Positions 47,664 to 56,530 of a stretch of DNA of 64,000 bases are shown here, in pieces (position 1 is the first letter of the stretch; every line of letters begins with the position of its first letter). The position numbers were made by a program, and so were the translations under genes. The stretch spans positions 122,001-186,000 of the forward strand of contig JAPPUL010000069.1 of assembly GCA_026874595.1 (NCBI GenBank), read 5' to 3'. A model generated the notes under the pieces. That model made no database searches. It was not told the origin of the DNA and worked only from the letters and a program-made list of their open reading frames with translations. This stretch comes from Sipunculus nudus (taxonomy: Eukaryota; Annelida; Sipuncula; Golfingiida; Sipunculidae).

Positions 47664-49046
47664 ATGTACTTTAATAATCTTGTAAAGAAAAAGAGTTACT
47701 ATTATTTAGTAATAAAATTACTTGTTATCGTTATTCTTTTATATCTTGTTGAAAATGTTTATAGCAAACCTTACGGTCTTCGTGATACTAAAAAGACTGT
47801 CCAATTTGATACGACAATAGAGTTTAATTACATCTTTCTTGACCACGAATCATTTGTGCAATTTGTATTAATAGAAGAGCTAACCTTTGGCAAGATAGAC
47901 CTTGGTTTTGGGATATATCTACCACTTAGCCTAAACAATGAATATGTAGTTAGACCCATCCATTACAACAGTTTATACGGACTTCTTGGCCTTTTATATT
48001 ATGTACAGTACGGGCAATACGAAGCAAATCCGTTGGCAATCAAGGTAAGCGAGATAAAAGACTTTACACTTGGCTCTGGTTTTATCTTAGAAAGATATTA
48101 TAATACTATGTCATTTCCTGAGATACGAAAGATAGGTCTTGATTTTGAGTTTCGGAAGTGGGGGGTGGTTTTTGATGCAATAATAGGTGAACTTGCAACA
48201 CAAAATATAATAGGAGGTAGGCTTGCATTAAATACAGGCAAAATACTTGACACAAAAAATATAGTACTTAACTCTCTTGAAATAGGCTTTACAGGCGTTG
48301 TAGATATCTACCCAAGACAACTTTCAACTGTTCGGATATTTGATAGGGTACGACATAAAATAGTTTTAGATCGCGCTTCAGGAGATAAGGTATTATATAT
48401 ACTTGGTGGAGATTTAAGCTTTAACTTTTACAAGACAGAAAAAGTGCTACTTGGTCTTTATGCGGATGGCGGATATATGAGTTTAGGGGGATATGGAATT
48501 GGTTATGGGCTTAATTTATGGGGCTATCCGGTTGCAGGCTTATCATTTGAAATTAATTACAAGATGCAAATACTACACTCATTTGAAGGCTTTATACCAT
48601 CCTACTTTAATTCAATATACGATTATGAAAAACGTAGTAAACGAGATTTACTTGACACAAAAGAAAAGCAACATGAAATAGGGATAAAGGCAGAACTTGG
48701 CTTTTACTTTTTCGATAAGAGAATAAGTCTAAAGTTAGCGTACGCAGATTACAATTTAGGAGATGGACTTGCAAAACCTCATTTTCTTATTAAGTTATCA
48801 GTAGTAAATATACCGAAAAGGTTTTATACAACAATAACGTATGAAGATTATAGCTTCACCTTTCCGAATATAGGTAATGTAAGGCATAAAGGAAGTCATT
48901 TTCTAATAGAAATATTATACGGATTTACACCTTTAATGGAATTTGGATTTTCAGTAAGAAAGAATTTCATTATACAAGATTTTGGAAATACGCAAGGAAC
49001 AGATACCCTACTTACAATAAGCGTGTTTGGGAAGATTTTATTCTAA
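47664..49046 (+). CDS. Outer-membrane beta-barrel protein
   Basis: About 460 residues (GTG at 47661 or ATG at 47664). A signal peptide rich in Lys and hydrophobics ends near VYSKP. The rest is alternating amphipathic beta-strands with loops (for example FEINYKMQILHSF, RISLKLAYADYNLGDG). The C-terminus (VFGKILF) ends in Phe, as expected for insertion by the Bam complex. It is followed after 75 bp by another predicted barrel. No transporter or enzyme motif was recognised. Confidence 0.75.
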   Translation: MYFNNLVKKKSYYYLVIKLLVIVILLYLVENVYSKPYGLRDTKKTVQFDTTIEFNYIFLDHESFVQFVLIEELTFGKIDLGFGIYLPLSLNNEYVVRPIHYNSLYGLLGLLYYVQYGQYEANPLAIKVSEIKDFTLGSGFILERYYNTMSFPEIRKIGLDFEFRKWGVVFDAIIGELATQNIIGGRLALNTGKILDTKNIVLNSLEIGFTGVVDIYPRQLSTVRIFDRVRHKIVLDRASGDKVLYILGGDLSFNFYKTEKVLLGLYADGGYMSLGGYGIGYGLNLWGYPVAGLSFEINYKMQILHSFEGFIPSYFNSIYDYEKRSKRDLLDTKEKQHEIGIKAELGFYFFDKRISLKLAYADYNLGDGLAKPHFLIKLSVVNIPKRFYTTITYEDYSFTFPNIGNVRHKGSHFLIEILYGFTPLMEFGFSVRKNFIIQDFGNTQGTDTLLTISVFGKILF

Positions 49047-49121
49047 GATTTTATTCTAAGTTAGTTTCTATCTTTCTTAACTACCTTTACAAAACAAGCA
49101 GATCCAAATAGCAGGAGTAAT

Positions 49122-51215
49122 ATGAGTTTTCTAAAGTCTAAAGTACTATTCTTCTTATTTGTTATTAATATTTTATTTTTTATTAATATACGATTAGCCT
49201 CTCTCTTACACAGCAAAGATACAAATGAAATAAATAACGAGGCACAAATAAGCATATCAGTTGGGGAAGCTACAAAAAAGCGTGCTATAAGCAATAAAAG
49301 AAAGCTATCTAAAGGGATGTTTGTACGGGAAGGGGACATATTAAAAACCTCTAAAGATGGATATATAGAATTACTCTTTGTAAATGGGCAGCGACTTAGG
49401 ATATACAAAGATAGCGAAGTACTTGTTCAAGGCATTTGGGATGCTGGGGTAAAACTAACATTATACGAGGGTATTATAGGCATACTAAATTCAGATGGGA
49501 CAGATTTTACTTACGATATAGAAGGACCTTTTTTCAAATTAAAATCAAGCATAAAAGCTAAGGAAAACGATAAGTCGCAAGAATCTGGATTGGATGAGTC
49601 AGATACTAATACATTATATATAGAACAAGTTGATAAGCAAAAAGCCAGACTAATACATAAAAGCGGCTTCCTACTAATAAATGCCAACACATTAATGAAA
49701 GATATTATACCTAAAACATTTAAGATCCAAGAAAGCGGACTTTATACGCTAAGTGCAGTTAAAGGTATTGAGAAAGTAGATTTAAAAGATTATGCAGACT
49801 ACTTAGAAGAGTATGAGGATTTGAATAATATAGCCTTTGAAGAGTCAACGGGAATTGATAAATATGATCCTGAGTATAGTACTAAGATATCGTCTGATGA
49901 GCTTTTTTATAAGAGATCAGGAGAAGTAAAGCTAAGGAAGGAGCTAATAAAAGAATACAGAACTAAGGATAATATCTATTACAACATACATAGTACTATA
50001 TTTGCCTACATAAACAAACGTTTCTATGGCGCACTTGGTTTTTATCCTTCATTTCGTATATCTAAGAACTTATTGCTAAAGTTTAGATTCTTGCTATACA
50101 TACCATATAGTAAGGACGCACAGTCTATATCAAATTATTATAATATAGCTGAATGGGATTTTAAAAAGGCTAATACTTATCTTAATAAGATAGATTTATT
50201 TTCATATGAAGATGATACATTTTATTTTAAAATATCTAATATACCGAATAAGACACTATCAAAAGGGTTGCTGGTAAAGGATTATACAAATGATTTATCC
50301 TATCCTCAAATAAGATATTCCGGACTTAATGCTGGGATACGTTCTATATTAATAGATTTTGAAGCATTTTTTACAAATATAAGCGTATTCAAGACAATGG
50401 GATTTCATGTAGAAAGCAGACCATTTGCTAATCCTGATGATTACAAATCCAAAAACCATTACACAATAGGCATCACATTTAGTGCAGATATTAAAAATGG
50501 ACTATTAAACGATAATCCAAGCATATACTTAGGTTCCATAGACATCGGAATACCTATCTTAAGAGATAAAAGAAAAGATCATGAACTTACTTTCTATACA
50601 GAGATAGGACTTCAGGGTTATGAACTTGAGAATTCTCAAGTTGCTGCTGGGTTTAATACTACAGAAAACAAATTCCATACAAAGGGCTTTGGTCTTATTG
50701 CAGGGTTTAATGGTTTGATATTCAAATCTTTCTCATATGATATTAATTATAGATATCTTAGAAGTGGATTTGTAAATGAGTATATAGACACATTTTATGA
50801 TGTCTTTAAGGAAGATAAATTAAGAGAATTATTAGACTCAAGCCAAAAAGACAAGCATGGAGTTAATATAGGTATTGGACTACATTTGAAAAAATACCTA
50901 TCATTACATTCTGAGGTATACGTAGAAATATCAAATGTATTAGGAGAAATTAAAACAAAGACTAACTTTAAATTTGCATTAGAAACATCAAAAGATTTAA
51001 TACCTATAGTAAAAGTGAAATTGCTTTATATACGAAAAGGAATAATAAGTCCTACAGATTTTATACGAGGTATATTAAAGGATTCGTTTGTTTTGTTTAA
51101 AACTGATGTGGCACTAACAAGCTATCTTGATATTATAATATCTTATAGGCATTATGTTGAAGTAGAAAAAAGGTTTAGTGATTCAATAAGTATAAACTTA
51201 ATATTTATTATATAA
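49122..51215 (+). CDS. FecR-domain outer-membrane beta-barrel protein
   Basis: 697 residues. A signal or anchor segment (8-27) precedes a FecR-like domain (about 45-135: ISVGEATKKRAISNK, FVREGDILKTSKDGYIEL). A linker (140-270) is followed by a beta-rich region that probably forms a barrel (YIDTFYDVFKED, LHLKKYLSLHSEVYVEI) and a tail ending in Ile. FecR modules usually act in the periplasm in signalling to an anti-sigma factor; here the domain is joined to a barrel instead. It forms a pair with the barrel gene at 47664. Function unknown. Confidence 0.65.
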   Translation: MSFLKSKVLFFLFVINILFFINIRLASLLHSKDTNEINNEAQISISVGEATKKRAISNKRKLSKGMFVREGDILKTSKDGYIELLFVNGQRLRIYKDSEVLVQGIWDAGVKLTLYEGIIGILNSDGTDFTYDIEGPFFKLKSSIKAKENDKSQESGLDESDTNTLYIEQVDKQKARLIHKSGFLLINANTLMKDIIPKTFKIQESGLYTLSAVKGIEKVDLKDYADYLEEYEDLNNIAFEESTGIDKYDPEYSTKISSDELFYKRSGEVKLRKELIKEYRTKDNIYYNIHSTIFAYINKRFYGALGFYPSFRISKNLLLKFRFLLYIPYSKDAQSISNYYNIAEWDFKKANTYLNKIDLFSYEDDTFYFKISNIPNKTLSKGLLVKDYTNDLSYPQIRYSGLNAGIRSILIDFEAFFTNISVFKTMGFHVESRPFANPDDYKSKNHYTIGITFSADIKNGLLNDNPSIYLGSIDIGIPILRDKRKDHELTFYTEIGLQGYELENSQVAAGFNTTENKFHTKGFGLIAGFNGLIFKSFSYDINYRYLRSGFVNEYIDTFYDVFKEDKLRELLDSSQKDKHGVNIGIGLHLKKYLSLHSEVYVEISNVLGEIKTKTNFKFALETSKDLIPIVKVKLLYIRKGIISPTDFIRGILKDSFVLFKTDVALTSYLDIIISYRHYVEVEKRFSDSISINLIFII

Positions 51216-51221
51216 CTTTCT

Positions 51222-51758
51222 TTATTCTAAAAACTCTTTTAGCTTCTTCTCATAAAAAAACCACTGCTCTTTAAGATCAGAAGGTATCTCCTCTCTAACC
51301 AAGACAACTATATTGTTTAATGCACCTAGAAACATATTACTTAATTTTGAATCTTTTAAAATAGAATTAAAGCTAGGATTATAACTAAAACCAGATAAAG
51401 CATATAAAAGTATGCTTACAAAGAAAATAGCTTTAAAGAAATTAACGGCACTACCTAAAAGACGGTTAACAACTCCTAGGTATAGCTTATCTAATATATT
51501 TTGAATATAAAATCCTAGTTTATTTATACCATAATTAACAATAATAAATATTAAAACAAAACTAACAAGCTTAGCAACGCTACTACCAGAAATAATATTT
51601 AAAAGAATACTACTAAGATCATTATATAAAATGAATGCAACATATAAGGAAAATAAAAGAGAAAACAAAGAGAAAAATACCATAATAAAACCTTGCATAT
51701 AGCCTCTATAGGCATAAAACAATAAAAAGCATAAAATAGCAATGTCAATTATATTCAT
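51222..51758 (-). CDS. CvpA family membrane protein
   Basis: 178 residues with four predicted membrane helices (ILCFLLFYAYRGYMQGFI; LVSFVLIFIIVNYGI; AIFFVSILLYALSGF). The N-terminal pattern (DIAILCFLLFYAYRGYMQG) is that of CvpA, a conserved inner-membrane protein linked to colicin V production and envelope stress. Its start is four bases after the end of mtnA, so it is the last gene of this minus-strand operon. Confidence 0.85.
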   Translation of the reverse strand: MNIIDIAILCFLLFYAYRGYMQGFIMVFFSLFSLLFSLYVAFILYNDLSSILLNIISGSSVAKLVSFVLIFIIVNYGINKLGFYIQNILDKLYLGVVNRLLGSAVNFFKAIFFVSILLYALSGFSYNPSFNSILKDSKLSNMFLGALNNIVVLVREEIPSDLKEQWFFYEKKLKEFLE

Positions 51759-51762
51759 AGTA

Positions 51763-52863
51763 TTAACTGTTTTGTAAAGCTTTCGCTATATTCTCTTTAT
51801 AAGGAGGCTTAATTACTCCTAGCTCCGTAATTATTGCTGTTATATATTTATTTGGAGTAACATCAAATGCCGGTGCGTAGACTTCTACCCCTTTGGGCGA
51901 TACTGGCACGCTCCCTATATTCCTAACCTCATCTGCACTACGTTCCTCTATCGGGATTAGACTGCCATCTTCAAGCTCTTTATCAAATGTAGAAATAGGC
52001 GCTGCTACGTAAAATGGTATGCCATGATGGTATGCATTTACCGCAAGACTATAAGTCCCTATCTTGTTTGCTACATCCCCATTTAATGCTATCCTATCTG
52101 CTCCCACTATACACGCATTTATTCCCTTTGTTTTCATTGTATAACATGCTGCGTTATCCGTTATTAAAGTTAAGGGTATGCCATATCTCATTAGCTCCCA
52201 CGTTGTAAGTCGGGAACCTTGCATTAACGGCCTTGTCTCATCTACATATACATGCACCAACTTCCCGTCCCCATATGCTTCATATATTACTGCAAGTGCC
52301 GTCCCATACCCAGACGTTGCAAGACCTCCTGCATTACAATGCGTTATAACATTAACTTCATTAGAAAGTAATGTCGCTCCATGCTTGCCTATCATATAAG
52401 ACCTTTTTAAATCATCTTTATATAAATACTTTGTTTGCTTATATATCTTGTCTACTACCTCTAATCCATCTTTACCTTCATCTATTATATCTGCAACTTG
52501 TGATATCCCCCAAAACAAATTTACCGCCGTTGGACGCGTCCCCTTTAAATACTTTATAACCTTAGTCGCTTCGTCTTTAAATCTTTTATAATCCATCCCT
52601 ACTAAGTCTTTTACTCCAAGATATACTCCATACGCTCCAACTATTCCCAACGCCGGGGCTCCCCTAACTGATAAACGCTTTATTGCCTTGCCAAGTTCTT
52701 TATAATTACTTATTTCAAGTATTACTTCCTCTTGCGGTAACTTAGTTTGATCCAGTAACTTTATAACTTCCCTATCAAAAAAAAGCGTATTTATCTTTTT
52801 AAGACCTTCTGGAACTTCTATCCCTTTTGGACCGCCTTTTTGTCCGTCTATCCCTCCAAACAC
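51763..52863 (-). CDS. mtnA: S-methyl-5-thioribose-1-phosphate isomerase
   Basis: 366 residues, GTG start overlapping the upstream gene by 16 bp. It converts methylthioribose-1-P to methylthioribulose-1-P in methionine salvage. Visible are GSRLTTWELMRYGIPLTLI, the catalytic-site Asp in IVGADRIALNGDVANKIGTY, VAAPISTFD and PAFDVTPNKYITAIITE. No other salvage gene is nearby, so it may act in a partial pathway. It lies between a WecG-like gene and cvpA. Confidence 0.95.
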   Translation of the reverse strand: MFGGIDGQKGGPKGIEVPEGLKKINTLFFDREVIKLLDQTKLPQEEVILEISNYKELGKAIKRLSVRGAPALGIVGAYGVYLGVKDLVGMDYKRFKDEATKVIKYLKGTRPTAVNLFWGISQVADIIDEGKDGLEVVDKIYKQTKYLYKDDLKRSYMIGKHGATLLSNEVNVITHCNAGGLATSGYGTALAVIYEAYGDGKLVHVYVDETRPLMQGSRLTTWELMRYGIPLTLITDNAACYTMKTKGINACIVGADRIALNGDVANKIGTYSLAVNAYHHGIPFYVAAPISTFDKELEDGSLIPIEERSADEVRNIGSVPVSPKGVEVYAPAFDVTPNKYITAIITELGVIKPPYKENIAKALQNS

Positions 52864-53660
52864 TCAACTTCTCCTCTTAATACCGTTTTATACATTAAAA
52901 TATATAGTAAATAATATATTACCAAAAAAGGATACATTATCATCCTCCTCCGAAAGAATCCTACATCACTCTCCTGTCCCGCCAGAAAGCTTATCTCGTT
53001 ACTTATTCCTATACATACACTGCTTTTAAAAAAATCTTTATTCCGATTTATCCATACATCATGTTTATATACCCCAAGATCTACCAACAGTATCGTCGGC
53101 ACTATCTTCTTTATCTTTTCAAGTATTGCATCCCCTTCCTTCTTTAACTGCTCCTCTGAATGTATTGCTAGTATCGTTGTCTCTGGGAAACTTTGTTTTA
53201 TATATTTATTTATATATATCCCATGCTTTGGCTTGCCGCCTATTAGGAAAAAGCGAGACTTGCTCCTTATCAGATTTTTCATCAAGATTACACTCAAATG
53301 TAGCCGGTCTTCTCTAATTAAATGTTCCTTTAAAAGCTCTCGTCGCCTCTCTATTTCCAAATACCCATTCGCTTTACCATCCTTCCTATTAAAACTATTT
53401 GTCTCATGAAACTTACCCTTACCAAGCCCTATAACCCCTAACCCCCATGTGAAAACCTTACCTATCGGAATAACTACTGTTGAACTCTCATTAAATATCT
53501 TACGGAGTCGCTTACTAAAGCACATCTTTACAAATACTCTAAGATCTAGTAATACTATATGCGCATATTCCTTTCTATCTATTAATTTCTTAAGCTTTAT
53601 ATATAATTCCTCAAGCGGTAATATTGTAAACGTTATCATGTTTTGGATCTTAAGACGCAT
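52848..53660 (-). CDS. WecG/TagA/CpsF-like glycosyltransferase, degenerate, with C-terminal membrane helix
   Basis: 270 residues. The core (FFLIGGKPKHGIYINKYIK, LLVDLGVYKHDVWINRNKDF, ISFLAGQE) resembles the WecG/TagA/CpsF family, which adds sugars such as ManNAc to lipid-linked precursors. Key family signatures (the conserved GxPKQE) are altered to GVYKHD, so activity is uncertain. A hydrophobic stretch (about 240-258) near the C-terminus suggests membrane attachment. Its end overlaps the start of mtnA by 16 bp. The 156-bp gap upstream holds no recognised gene. Confidence 0.6.
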   Translation of the reverse strand: MRLKIQNMITFTILPLEELYIKLKKLIDRKEYAHIVLLDLRVFVKMCFSKRLRKIFNESSTVVIPIGKVFTWGLGVIGLGKGKFHETNSFNRKDGKANGYLEIERRRELLKEHLIREDRLHLSVILMKNLIRSKSRFFLIGGKPKHGIYINKYIKQSFPETTILAIHSEEQLKKEGDAILEKIKKIVPTILLVDLGVYKHDVWINRNKDFFKSSVCIGISNEISFLAGQESDVGFFRRRMIMYPFLVIYYLLYILMYKTVLRGEVECLEG

Positions 53661-53816
53661 TCATTAGTTAATATATTTACTTAATATATCTTCTCCTTGC
53701 AGAATAATATATGAATATTGCATATAGCAATATTACATATCCTATTTTATATCTTTAATTCGACCTATTATTCTACAAGTATAATCTTTTATCTTTAATT
53801 TATACCCAAAATCAAT

Positions 53817-54539
53817 CTAGCTTGGGAAATCTATTGTTAGCGAAAGATAGGGGGGCTTGATACTTACCTTCCCTGCAAAATACTTCTGGCCTTTAAGGCA
53901 TAAATGCTCAAAATAATATTTTGTTACGTCCGTTTCTATTAACCCATTCTTTAATCTATTTCCTCGCACCTTCGGCTTCATAGATACATGGGTTACCTCT
54001 TCTTCTCTATACTCTCCACTGTCAGATATAAATAAACCTACCCCTCCTAGGCATAAGGGCTTTTTTACCAACGATGAGGCATACGAAAAAGATGATACTC
54101 CTGATACTACTTCTGTTGACTCATATATCTCTTCTGATAGTTTCTTTATATTCTCTAGTATATAATAGGCACTGCTGTATATTGCTACGTCGCCTATCGT
54201 TACATAACATATATTACTATATCCTTCATTAAATAAATTTATTATGTCCTTCGCCTGCTTTTCCCATTCAAAACTCTTGTTTTGCATAGTCGTAAGAAGC
54301 TCTACTACCTCCGGCATCCTTACTTCGTCTACATTATAATATTTATCCGCAAACAAGCTCTTTACTATCTGATAAGCCTTTGTCTCTTCTACCTTCCCTC
54401 GCCCCGATATCAATATGCACTCTGTTTCAAACAAACTCTTTTGTGCCTTCAGTGTCATTAATTCATAATCTCCAGGCCCTAGTGAGACTATTATTAGCTT
54501 ATTTAATTTATTCATTCTTTTATAATCTCTTTTTCTCAT
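53817..54539 (-). CDS. cbiL: Cobalt-factor II C20-methyltransferase
   Basis: 240 residues. It methylates C-20 of the corrin ring in anaerobic B12 synthesis. The SAM-dependent tetrapyrrole methylase fold is seen in VSLGPGDYELMTLKAQKSLF, TIGDVAIYSSAYY and VVSGVSSFSYASSL. There are two candidate starts: ATG 54539, which lies in the last unit of a 15-bp repeat array, and ATG 54515 (MNKLNKLIIVSLGPG), which removes eight charged residues. The latter places the whole array upstream. The gene follows cbiK in the cobalt operon. Confidence 0.9.
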   Translation of the reverse strand: MRKRDYKRMNKLNKLIIVSLGPGDYELMTLKAQKSLFETECILISGRGKVEETKAYQIVKSLFADKYYNVDEVRMPEVVELLTTMQNKSFEWEKQAKDIINLFNEGYSNICYVTIGDVAIYSSAYYILENIKKLSEEIYESTEVVSGVSSFSYASSLVKKPLCLGGVGLFISDSGEYREEEVTHVSMKPKVRGNRLKNGLIETDVTKYYFEHLCLKGQKYFAGKVSIKPPYLSLTIDFPS

Positions 54540-54540
54540 C

Positions 54541-54645
54541 CTTTATATTCTCATCCTTTATATTCTCATCCTTTATATTCTCATCCTTTATATTCTCATC
54601 CTTTATATTCTCATCCTTTATATTCTCATCCTTTATATTCTCATC
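54541..54645 (-). repeat. Seven perfect 15-bp repeats at the cbiL start
   Basis: CTTTATATTCTCATC occurs seven times without error, with degenerate flanks. Read in cbiL's direction each unit contains AAAGGATGAGAATAT: a Shine-Dalgarno-like AAGGA and an ATG followed within two codons by TAA. The array lies exactly before the cbiL coding region, and copy-number change would keep any frame. Confidence 0.95.
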
Positions 54646-54687
54646 CTTATATATTCTAAATCTATTAACTTAATTAGTAACTGCCTT

Positions 54688-55527
54688 CTAGCACATCTTC
54701 GCTATCTCTTCCTCTATATGTTTCTTTATAACTTTACGTACTGACAAAACCTCAAGTAAATAAAATTTATCCCCGCTCCCTTCAAGAGAACTTGCTGTGC
54801 GTACTTTAAATCCTTCCCCCTCCAAAACCTTCGTTAGCAGCTTATCTACATCTTTACTAAAGTGGGTTCCGCTTATTAAAAGTAGTGGCACTATTGTTAT
54901 TTCATTTATTCCCGTCTTTTTGAAACTATTTAACAGGTTAGCCTTCAAATAGTCAAATGTATAAGCTCCTTCAAGTGCGCATACATAGTTTAAGCTATTT
55001 AAGCTATTTAGAAACTCTTTTGTATAACTTATTGCCTGTAACCCCGCTTGTTCGAAATACGGGGCGCCGTGTACCACATACAAGCACAGCGATTCCTTAT
55101 TTCGCTCATCTTCTCTTACCCTCGTTGATATGTCATTTAATATCTTACTTGTATCACTTGTTTTTGTGAATATTGCCTTTGTTGCTCTTATATTTGCCGG
55201 CGAGAAGCTTTTAAACCCTTCTACTATCTTTATACAATATTCATGTTCGTCTGTTGGATATAAGTTTAACGACAAAACTATTTGTCGCCTGTAGCCTTCT
55301 ATATCAAGATGGGCCATCGCTTCTATCTGATTCTTATATTCTATTCCCTTTTTTGCCTTCAGATATCTTAATATCGTTCTCGACGAAAAGGACATATATA
55401 CATCATAATCTGAAAACTCCTCTTCTATATAACCTTTAAACGATTCGTAGTGCCTTTCTGCTTCTATTGAACCAAAGGCTGATATTAATATACTTTTATC
55501 CTTTTTATAGTGTCTAAACCTTTTCAT
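54688..55527 (-). CDS. cbiK: Sirohydrochlorin cobaltochelatase
   Basis: 279 residues. It inserts Co2+ into sirohydrochlorin (or precorrin-2) at the start of anaerobic corrin synthesis. CbiK features are SAFGSIEAERHYESF at the N-terminus, VVHGAPYFEQAG and LISGTHFSKDV with the metal-binding His residues. The length agrees with CbiK (about 265) rather than the small CbiX. It lies 48 bp after cbiO and before cbiL in the cobalt operon. Confidence 0.92.
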   Translation of the reverse strand: MKRFRHYKKDKSILISAFGSIEAERHYESFKGYIEEEFSDYDVYMSFSSRTILRYLKAKKGIEYKNQIEAMAHLDIEGYRRQIVLSLNLYPTDEHEYCIKIVEGFKSFSPANIRATKAIFTKTSDTSKILNDISTRVREDERNKESLCLYVVHGAPYFEQAGLQAISYTKEFLNSLNSLNYVCALEGAYTFDYLKANLLNSFKKTGINEITIVPLLLISGTHFSKDVDKLLTKVLEGEGFKVRTASSLEGSGDKFYLLEVLSVRKVIKKHIEEEIAKMC

Positions 55528-55575
55528 TTATCTTTTTTTCCCTAAATATCTATTTTTATAACTATTTGACTTTTT

Positions 55576-56433
55576 TTATACCTTATAGCGTGATGCCAAG
55601 CTCCATACCTCCTCTTCTGTCCTCGGAAGCCCTTCTTTCTTTATGTCATACCACGATAACATCCCTTGTCGCCTAAGACCATGAAATAGTTTTGCAACGT
55701 AAGGCTGTTTTAAACCATATCCATTCTCATTTATTTCACTTGCAAATATATCTCCTATATCCCCCTCCCCCACTATCTGTCCCCCATCTAACACTAAAAA
55801 CTTATCTGCATACGCATAGGCAAAATCCATATTATGTGTACTGAAGATTAAAGTCTTTCCTTCTATATGCAATTTATCAAGTAGCATATAAAGTTCTTGT
55901 TTGCCAACTTCATCTAGGAATACCGTCGGCTCGTCAAATACTATAACCTCGCTGCACATAGATATTACACTTGCTATGCATACCCGCTTCTTCTCTCCGT
56001 AACTTAATTTATGAATTAAACGTCCCGACAGCTCCTTTATGTTCGTTTTCTTAAGTGCATCCTCTACCCTCTCCTTTACTAAAGAGCTACTATAACCTAA
56101 ATTATGAGGACCAAAGGCTACCTCTTCATACACCGTCGGCCCAAACATATGTATATCCGGATCTTGAAACACAAACCCAACTTTTCTCCGCAATTCACGA
56201 AGTCCATCCTTTTTATACCTTATCTTCTCACCGCAATATAATATTTGTCCGCTTGAGGGTTTTAAAAGTCCATTTAAATGTTTTAATAATGTCGTTTTGC
56301 CACTCCCATTTAATCCTATAACGCAAACCCTATCCCCTGCCTTTATCTTTGTACTCACTCCCTTAAGTACTTCCTCCCCCATTTTGTAACTATATGATAT
56401 ATCCTCAAGTTCAAATATATTAATATCTTCCAT
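55576..56433 (-). CDS. cbiO: Cobalt ECF transporter ATPase
   Basis: 285 residues. It is the energy-coupling ATPase of the CbiMNQO cobalt importer. Walker A GLNGSGKT (residues 40-47), Q-loop VFQDPDIHMFGPTVYEEV, signature LSYGEKKR, Walker B VIVFDEPTVF, and the H-loop STHNMDF are all present. It is followed by cbiK. The gap of 97 bp to cbiQ carries a 9-bp repeat array. Confidence 0.95.
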   Translation of the reverse strand: MEDINIFELEDISYSYKMGEEVLKGVSTKIKAGDRVCVIGLNGSGKTTLLKHLNGLLKPSSGQILYCGEKIRYKKDGLRELRRKVGFVFQDPDIHMFGPTVYEEVAFGPHNLGYSSSLVKERVEDALKKTNIKELSGRLIHKLSYGEKKRVCIASVISMCSEVIVFDEPTVFLDEVGKQELYMLLDKLHIEGKTLIFSTHNMDFAYAYADKFLVLDGGQIVGEGDIGDIFASEINENGYGLKQPYVAKLFHGLRRQGMLSWYDIKKEGLPRTEEEVWSLASRYKV

Positions 56434-56441
56434 CTATTTAT

Positions 56442-56504
56442 TTACCTTATTTGCCTTGCTTGCCTTATTTGCCTTGCTTGCCTTGCTTGCCTTGCTTGCC
56501 TTGC
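56442..56504 (-). repeat. About seven 9-bp repeats before cbiO
   Basis: Units of TTGCCTTGC and one-base variants (TTGCCTTAT, TTACCTTAT) run without gap for 63 bp and end eight bases from the cbiO start. In cbiO's direction each unit reads GCAAGGCAA and so offers AAGG, a Shine-Dalgarno-like motif. Confidence 0.9.
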
Positions 56505-56530
56505 TTAAACCGCTTACTTAAACCAATTAT

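Noticed and set aside
54541-54645. CRISPR array
   Set aside because: Units are 15 bp, directly joined, with no spacers and no cas genes nearby.
54380-54673. Plus-strand reading frame with repeated FSSFI residues
   Set aside because: It is the shadow of the 15-bp repeats and of cbiL on the other strand.
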